64,000 nucleotides of DNA, taken from contig CM046333.1 of the NCBI GenBank assembly GCA_025403435.1, positions 33,563,521 to 33,627,520 of the forward strand, given 5' to 3'. Made by a program: the position numbers and the translations under genes. This document shows positions 58,334-64,000 of this stretch, one piece after another. This DNA comes from Artocarpus heterophyllus (taxonomy: Eukaryota; Streptophyta; Magnoliopsida; Rosales; Moraceae). The first letter of the stretch is position 1. Each line of letters opens with the position of its first letter. The notes under the pieces were generated by a model, which did not search any database, was not told the DNA's origin, and saw only the letters and a program-made list of their open reading frames with translations.

Positions 58334-59540
58334 GTTGACATTTTGATGGATTATGTTAAGAGTGTGATTCATGATATTTTATATCGTGAAACTTCAAAGT
58401 ATTGTATTGTGAATTCTAAATCTTGGAAGGACACATTTTTCGCATTGAATTTCGATGATATGTTTTATTTTGTTGAAGAAAACCTTGAAGATTGTGTGTT
58501 GATTTAGACACTTTACAAAGTGAAGAATTTTCCAAGGTGGTTATGGAAATTTTTGTGATAATGAACTGTCTTGACACCCCAAAGGTCTCTTCAGATGCTT
58601 CCAATTCATCTCAAGATGGGCCAATTTTGAAGCAATTGGTTGATCATCTTTGATATATGTTCTTGGGAGAGAATTCTACTTTTCTAGTGATTATCTCCAT
58701 ATTCTTGAAGCCTCAAAAGGAAGAGAAGTTGCTTGGTGTATTAAAGAAGCATAAGTTCACATTAGGTTGGTCTATTTCTAACATAAAAAGTACATAAGAT
58801 CTTGATGGAGGATTTTTAAAAACCCTCCATTGAGATCAAAGGAGGTTGAATCTGGTATGAAGGAAGTGGTGCACACCAAAGTGTTGAAGTTGCTTAAAGC
58901 AGAAATCATCTATGCCATATCCGATAACTCATGGGTTAGTTTGGTTCAAGTAGTGCCAAACAAGAGTGGTATGACGATTGTCAAGAATGAGAAGAATGAG
59001 CTTATCCCTACAAGAACTGCCATTGGATGGTGTGTACTGATTATAGGAAATTGAACAAGGCTACAAGGAAAGATAATTTTCCTCTTCCCTTCATTAATTA
59101 AATTTTGGACCAATTGGTGAGATATGAGTACTATAGCTTCTTTGATAGGTACTTGGGTTACAATCAAATTGCCATTGCTCCAAAGATCACGAGAAGACCA
59201 CTTTCATATGTCCCTATGGTAATTTTGCCTTCCAATGAATGCCTTTCGGTTTATACAATGTCCCCACTACGTTTCAAAGTGCAAGATGGCTATCTTCTCT
59301 AACATGGTATAGGAGATAATGGAGGTATTCATGGACGGTTTCTCAATTTTGGTTATTCCTATGCTCATTGTCTTTATAATTTATCATTTGCATGACAATG
59401 GTGTGAAGAGAAGAATCTTGTTCTTAATTCGGAGAAATGCCTCTTCATGGTTAAAGAGGGGGTTGTTCTAGGACACCAAGTATCGTCCAAGGGAATTGAA
59501 GTTAATTAGGCTAAGATTGAAACAATTGAGAAGCTTCCTC
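58334..59540 (+). pseudogene. pol: Reverse transcriptase of the Athila-type element
   Basis: 58334-58820 is a degraded linker. Reverse transcriptase begins near 58830 (SGMKEVVHTKVLKLLKAEII, then SWVSLVQVVPNKSGMTIVKN), breaks at 59054, and resumes at 59105 (MDQLVRYEYYSFFDRYLGYN). The catalytic-motif region near 59340 is scrambled; CLFMVKEGVVLGHQVSSKGI follows near 59440. Not functional. Confidence 0.78.
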
Positions 59541-59900
59541 CGCCAATAAATGTCTAGGGGATTCGAAGTTTTCTAGGCCACACTAGGTTTTACCAAAGGT
59601 TCATGAAAGATATATCTAAGATTGTCAAGTCATTTTTCAATCTTCTTGAGAAGGATTCCATGTTTAGTTTTGATGATTCTTGTTTGAAAGCCATCAACCT
59701 GATCAAGGGGATGCTAATTTCAGCGCCTATCGTGGTTGTGCCCGATTGGAATGAACCATGTGAGATCATGTATGATGCTAGTGATTATGCAATTAGAGCA
59801 ATTCTTGGACAACTAAACAACAAGATCTTCTGGGCCTTTTACTATACATGTCAAACTCTAGATGATGCATAATCTTGTTACACCACTACTGAAAAGGAGA
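59541..59900 (+). pseudogene. pol: RNase H of the Athila-type element
   Basis: IRSFLGHTRFYQRFMKDISK (family form: FLGHAGFYRRF) leads into KGMLISAPIVVVPDW, IMYDASDYAIRAILGQ and YYTCQTLDDA. The frame 59603-59872 is open; a stop and shift follow. Confidence 0.8.
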
Positions 59901-60139
59901 TGCGAGTGCTAATCTTTGTCCAAGGTGATTGTTTATACGAACCATGTAGTTATTCAGCACTTGGTTGCAAAGAAGCCTCGTCTAATCTGGTGGATTCTCT
60001 TGCTTCAAGAGTTTGATATGGAAATCCATGACAAGAAAGGAAGTGAAAATGTTGTTGTGGAACATCTTTTATGACTTGAGATTGAGTAAAGAGTAGAGAG
60101 TTCATGTATCCAAGAAGCCTTCCTGGTGAGCAACTTTTA

Positions 60140-61107
60140 GTGTTGAGATAAAAATTCCTTGGTATGCTGCTATTTTTATCTCTCTTGCTTGCAATGTTGT
60201 GCCCCTGAACCTTTCTTATCATCAAAAGAAGAAGTTCCCCCATTATGTTAAAAACTACCTTTGGGGTGAACTTTTTTGTTTTTGTTTAACATATGCGTTG
60301 ATCAATTGCTTCAGAGGTGTATTCCCAAAGATGAAGTCCAAGCCATCCTCTATTCTTTCCATGCCTCACTCAATGGAGGTCATTTTGGAGTGGATAGAAC
60401 TGCCGCAAAGTATTTACAATCTGATTTTTATTGGCCAACTATTTTTTGAGATAGGTATGCTTTTGTGAAGACTTGTGGTCGACATCAATGTGTGGGTAAC
60501 ACCTCTAGAACTCATGAGATGCCTTTGACCAACATTATGGTGATTGAGATCTTTGACATATAGAGAATTGACTTCATGGGCCATTTTTTATCCTCTTTTG
60601 GCCACAAATATATTTTGTTGGTGGTTGATTATGTCTTAAAATGGCTGGAAGCCATTGCAACTCCATCAAACGATGCTAAAGTGGTGTTGAAATTCTTGCA
60701 CAAAAATAGCCTTACAAGGTTTGGTACTCCTCCAGCCGTAATTAGTGATGAAGAAACTTTTTTTTGCAACAAGGCATTCAACTCTCTATTTGCCAAATAT
60801 AGAGTAAGGCGCAAGGTGGCTCTTGCTTATCATTCCCAAACAAATAGGAAAGTGGAGGTCTCTAACTGGGAAGTGAAGTAAATCTTGGAGAAAACGGTGC
60901 ACAACAATTGCAAGGATCGGTCTTTCAAGTTGGATGATGCTTTATAGGCATATAGGACTGATTTTAAAACAACAATCAGTATGTCACCTGTCTGATTAGT
61001 GTTTGGGAAGGCTTGTCGTTTGCCGGTTGAATTGGAGCATCGGGCATTTTGGGCTATGAAGAAGTTAAACTTCGATTTAAAGTCATCCAAGGAACAATGC
61101 TTGTTAC
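60140..61107 (+). pseudogene. pol: Integrase of the Athila-type element (cut by Tekay-C)
   Basis: A zinc-region remnant (CGRHQCVGNTSRTHEMPL near 60475) is followed by the core frame 60576-60881: MGHFLSSFGHKYILLVVDYV (first Asp), AVISDEETFFC (second Asp) and YHSQTNRKVEVSNWEVK, where the Glu follows the NRKV stretch. The coding continues with stops to [20 protein letters not shown] and is cut at 61107. Confidence 0.82.
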
Positions 61108-64000
61108 TGTAACACCCGCCTACTTTATGTAACGGATAATGATATATTAGTGACAACGTTAAGTAATTTTTTTTAATATATGTTATGATACATGATATTA
61201 TTGTCACTAACTATTTATTTTAAGTATTATGATAGGTGACGATCACGTGGAATTGATGTACTCAAGTGTTTATGATATTTACATTGTATGTTTAATTATG
61301 ATTCCTTAATGATTTAAATGTATGATGCATTCATGTATGTAAGGACAGTTCGACAGGCAAAACCTTCAAGTTTGATAGGCCGAATTGTCCCTCGAGCATC
61401 GGCAGGCTGATGGAAACCATCGGCAGGCCAGACTTCATGAAATCGGCAGGCCAAAGTGTGACATCGGTAGACCGATGACAGTTGACGAGCAGTCAGCTGA
61501 AGTCTCCTAAAATTGTGACGATGATGGTTGGTTAATGATTGCTGATTGATTGGAATATTTTTAAATTAATTTCCTCATTTAAGGAAATAAAACATTTGAC
61601 TTTTGATTGATTGAATGTAATTGATAAGGTTTCCCATTTTGAAATCGAGAAATATGGTAACTTGAGTCATTCTTGGAATTTTGACTTTTTCCCCTCAATT
61701 CCCTTCATTCCACGTGAGTTGCCTCAACTTTAATTAGGAAATTCCTTACATAATAGAGAGTATTGAATTCCTTTTACACTATCCTCATTTACATTATTTT
61801 CTCTCTCTCTATTACGCTCTCTGTCTCCCTCTCTCTTCCTCTCACTCACTCTCTTCCCTTCACATTTTCTTCTTCATTTCCTCTCAAATTTTCTCTGTTA
61901 TTATTTGTAAGAAATATTGATTTTTCATTGGGGGTTAAGTTTAAGGAGTTTGAGAAGAAATTTGTTTAAGGTAAGAACTCTCTTTCTCGGTGTTTCTGAA
62001 ATGCATTTTTCCTCCTTACTCCGACAGCCATAACTTTGTCTAGGAATCTTTTTTTCTCTGAGATTTTAGTATGATGTTCATATATATGTTATGTAATGTT
62101 CTTCGAAGTTTCAACTTATTTCGATTTTTCTACATTAAGATATGAATTCTCTACCCGCTGCCACTCACAGTAAAAATGTTGTTGTTTGGTTATGATGCTC
62201 GAAAATGTGATTTTTGTTCAAGGGGTAAACGTACTTTGTTTGCTGCAAAATGTGGCAAGAATGTTCATATATATGTTAAGTAATGAATTGGAAATTTTGG
62301 TAATGATTTGATGATTATTTTATGTGTTATGAAATTTTTAGTAAGACTGGGTCTAGAAACTGCTTTAACAGTAAAATGGTTGGACTTTTTGGTTATGTGA
62401 TGTTTTGTATGATTAAATGATTTTATTGGTGTTGAGATAATTTTGTGGTATTGAGATGTATGTTAGTAAGTTTTTAGTAAGAATTTTAGAGTTTAAATTA
62501 ATATGTTTTAATTTTTTGAAAATGATGTACTCATGTAGCTCACTGCATAAGTTAATGGAGGTTAGTTTTACTACTGATTTTTAAATGTGTATTTTGACGT
62601 ACTTTGATTTTTGTTGAAGCCAATTTTTGGATATGTTAGAGTTCTATATGTTTACTGTATATGTTAATTTTTGTAGATTTTTCTATGGTGTTAAAATGTG
62701 TTAAACGGACCTGAGTTTAAAGTTGTTCACTACCTAGTTATTCTGGCAGATTTTATGTGTATGATGTATGACTTGTTTTTAGATAACTAAATATAATTTT
62801 TATGACTAACAAAAAATCATGGTAATAGGTTTATGTGTTGACCTTATCCCCGCCAAGTATGGTACTCAAATTATGTCTAAATGTTGAGTTATTAAGTCTT
62901 GAATTCGTGGACGTCAGTGATGTATTTTGTGTTGACAGTTTTAGTCTAGTGTTCTTATAGTGATGAAATGTTTTAAAAATTGATATTTTCAAGAAAGGAA
63001 AGGATATGTGATGAAGCCTGTATTTGGAAGAGATTATGAAGTATTGATGATTTCATGGTTACTTAAAAGTATATGTTAATTGCTATTTTTTTTATGAATG
63101 TATGACATGAACACATGATGAAGGGAGCACATCGAGACCGCAGCGTTGTCACCTACAAAGTTAAGGCTAAGTAAGCTATACAAGTAAGTACATTCTCACC
63201 TACAACATGATATGTTATAAAGGTTTAAAAATATGTTCTTGATGATATCTATGATGATTTTATGATGATTTCATTTAAAGATTTCTTATGAAATATTTTT
63301 ATGTTCTTAAAGATATGCATGTAAGATGATGACGTATTTCAAAGCATGAAAGTGTATATATATGTATATAAATGTATCACCTAAATAAGTGTTGCACACC
63401 AATGTTATGTTATGATATGTTATGATGTCATGTTTGGTTTAGGATTAGCTACCCTACTCCTCTCATGACGGCACACCTACGATGATGATTATGGTGTAAC
63501 ACTTGGGCACTTATGATAAAATAGAATAAGTTTTAATACGGTCAAAGTAATGAAAGATATGTTCCTATGTACAATGTGCCTAGTGCATTATGATGATGAT
63601 GATGATGTTTATAAAATATTTTAAGTTGTGAGATAATAATTTACTTACTAAGCATTAGCTTATCCAGTTTTTATATTATGTTGCAGATAAGGGTAAGAAG
63701 GTCATGGACTAGGTGGAGGATATGGAAAGGCGTGTGAGCAAAGGACGATGATTTGTAATCGGAATAATGCCAAAGAAGTGAGTTTTATGATTAAACTATG
63801 TTTATAATTTTGGAACATGATACTTGATGAGTTTTTAAAGATTTCATGAACTATATTTTAATATTTTACCTTATTATGTATATAGTCTTTCGCTTATTGA
63901 ATCTTGTCTTTAAATTAAGTTTTCTAATGTTTTTCTTTAAAGTCAGTTGGCCTGCTGAACAATGATGATCGGCCTGCCGATCTTAGCAAAGTTTAAAACT
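61108..64000 (+). mobile_element. Tekay-C 5' or solo LTR, running off the window
   Basis: Starts TGTAACACCCGCC and follows the Tekay-A LTR for 2.9 of about 3.1 kb: AGG-polarity motif cluster 61349-61473, CT-rich stretch 61760-61890, donor-like AAGGTAAGAACTC (61967), the GTAAGTACATTCTCACC module (63182), TTACTAAGC...TTGCAG (63647-63687) and CCT-polarity motifs (63949-63983). Diverged from Tekay-A. The next five bases to the left, GTTAC (61103-61107), would be the target duplication. Confidence 0.88.
61349..61473 (+). repeat. GC-rich near-palindrome cluster, AGG polarity (Tekay-C U3)
   Basis: Eroded units such as GTTCGACAGGCAAAAC, GATAGGCCGAATTG, ATCGGCAGGCCAGAC and ATCGGTAGACCGATG, at the same LTR position as in Tekay-A. 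Confidence 0.75.

Larger units (their letters stand above)
57623..61107 (+). mobile_element. Athila-type Ty3/gypsy element, decayed internal fragment
   Basis: Protease, reverse transcriptase, RNase H and integrase follow in Ty3 order with Athila-like wording. There are no LTRs, and many stops and frameshifts. The first 250 bp have no recognisable coding. It is cut on the right by Tekay-C. The most decayed coding element here. Confidence 0.82.

Overview
This window is nuclear DNA of a flowering plant, probably a eudicot; the species cannot be named from the sequence. It is a typical gene-poor, AT-rich plant region. Almost all of it is LTR retrotransposons inserted into one another, with a few DNA-transposon traces and one small non-transposon gene candidate. 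No ribosomal RNA, tRNA gene, CRISPR array or bacterial-style operon is present.

Layout. (1) 1-14490: a Tekay-type Ty3/gypsy element on the minus strand (called Tekay-B here) is split by a complete plus-strand Tekay element (Tekay-A, 802-11892), which has 3.1-kb LTRs, a primer-binding site (PBS), a polypurine tract (PPT), a broken gag-pol and a 5-bp target-site duplication (TSD). (2) 14509-37083: a block of one Ty1/copia family with 2.0-kb LTRs. Copia-1 (plus) lacks the start of its 5' LTR. Copia-2 (minus) is split inside its gag gene by Copia-3 (plus, 24932-33299, 5-bp TSD). (3) 37084-43765: low-copy-looking DNA with an LTR-like remnant, an unassigned coding-like patch, a long inverted-repeat element and a small secreted cysteine-rich peptide gene on the minus strand (40685-40942) with its own TATA box. 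(4) 43771-55766: a minus-strand LTR element with very long LTRs (about 5.4 kb), only about 1.1 kb of internal DNA, and tandem hairpin-forming repeats in each LTR; it has a TSD, PBS and PPT. (5) 55772-61107: G-rich DNA, a 5'-truncated copia LTR, a probable CACTA terminus and a decayed Athila-type Ty3 pol. (6) 61108-64000: the start of a third Tekay LTR (Tekay-C), inserted in the Athila pol and running off the window.

How the parts relate. The Tekay and copia coding regions supplied Gag, protease, integrase, reverse transcriptase and RNase H for copying through RNA. Every copy here carries stops or frameshifts, so none looks autonomous now. Many stops are CAG to TAG, as expected from deamination of methylated cytosine in silenced DNA.

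The most unusual signal is a GC-rich, nearly palindromic 14-bp motif (TTCGGCAGGCCGAA). It occurs in clusters in both the Tekay and the copia elements, which belong to different superfamilies. In each family one cluster lies in the upstream part of the LTR and a second cluster of mostly opposite polarity lies downstream in the leader. Other points of interest are splice-like modules conserved between LTR families, the hairpin arrays and several repair-type junctions with copied filler.
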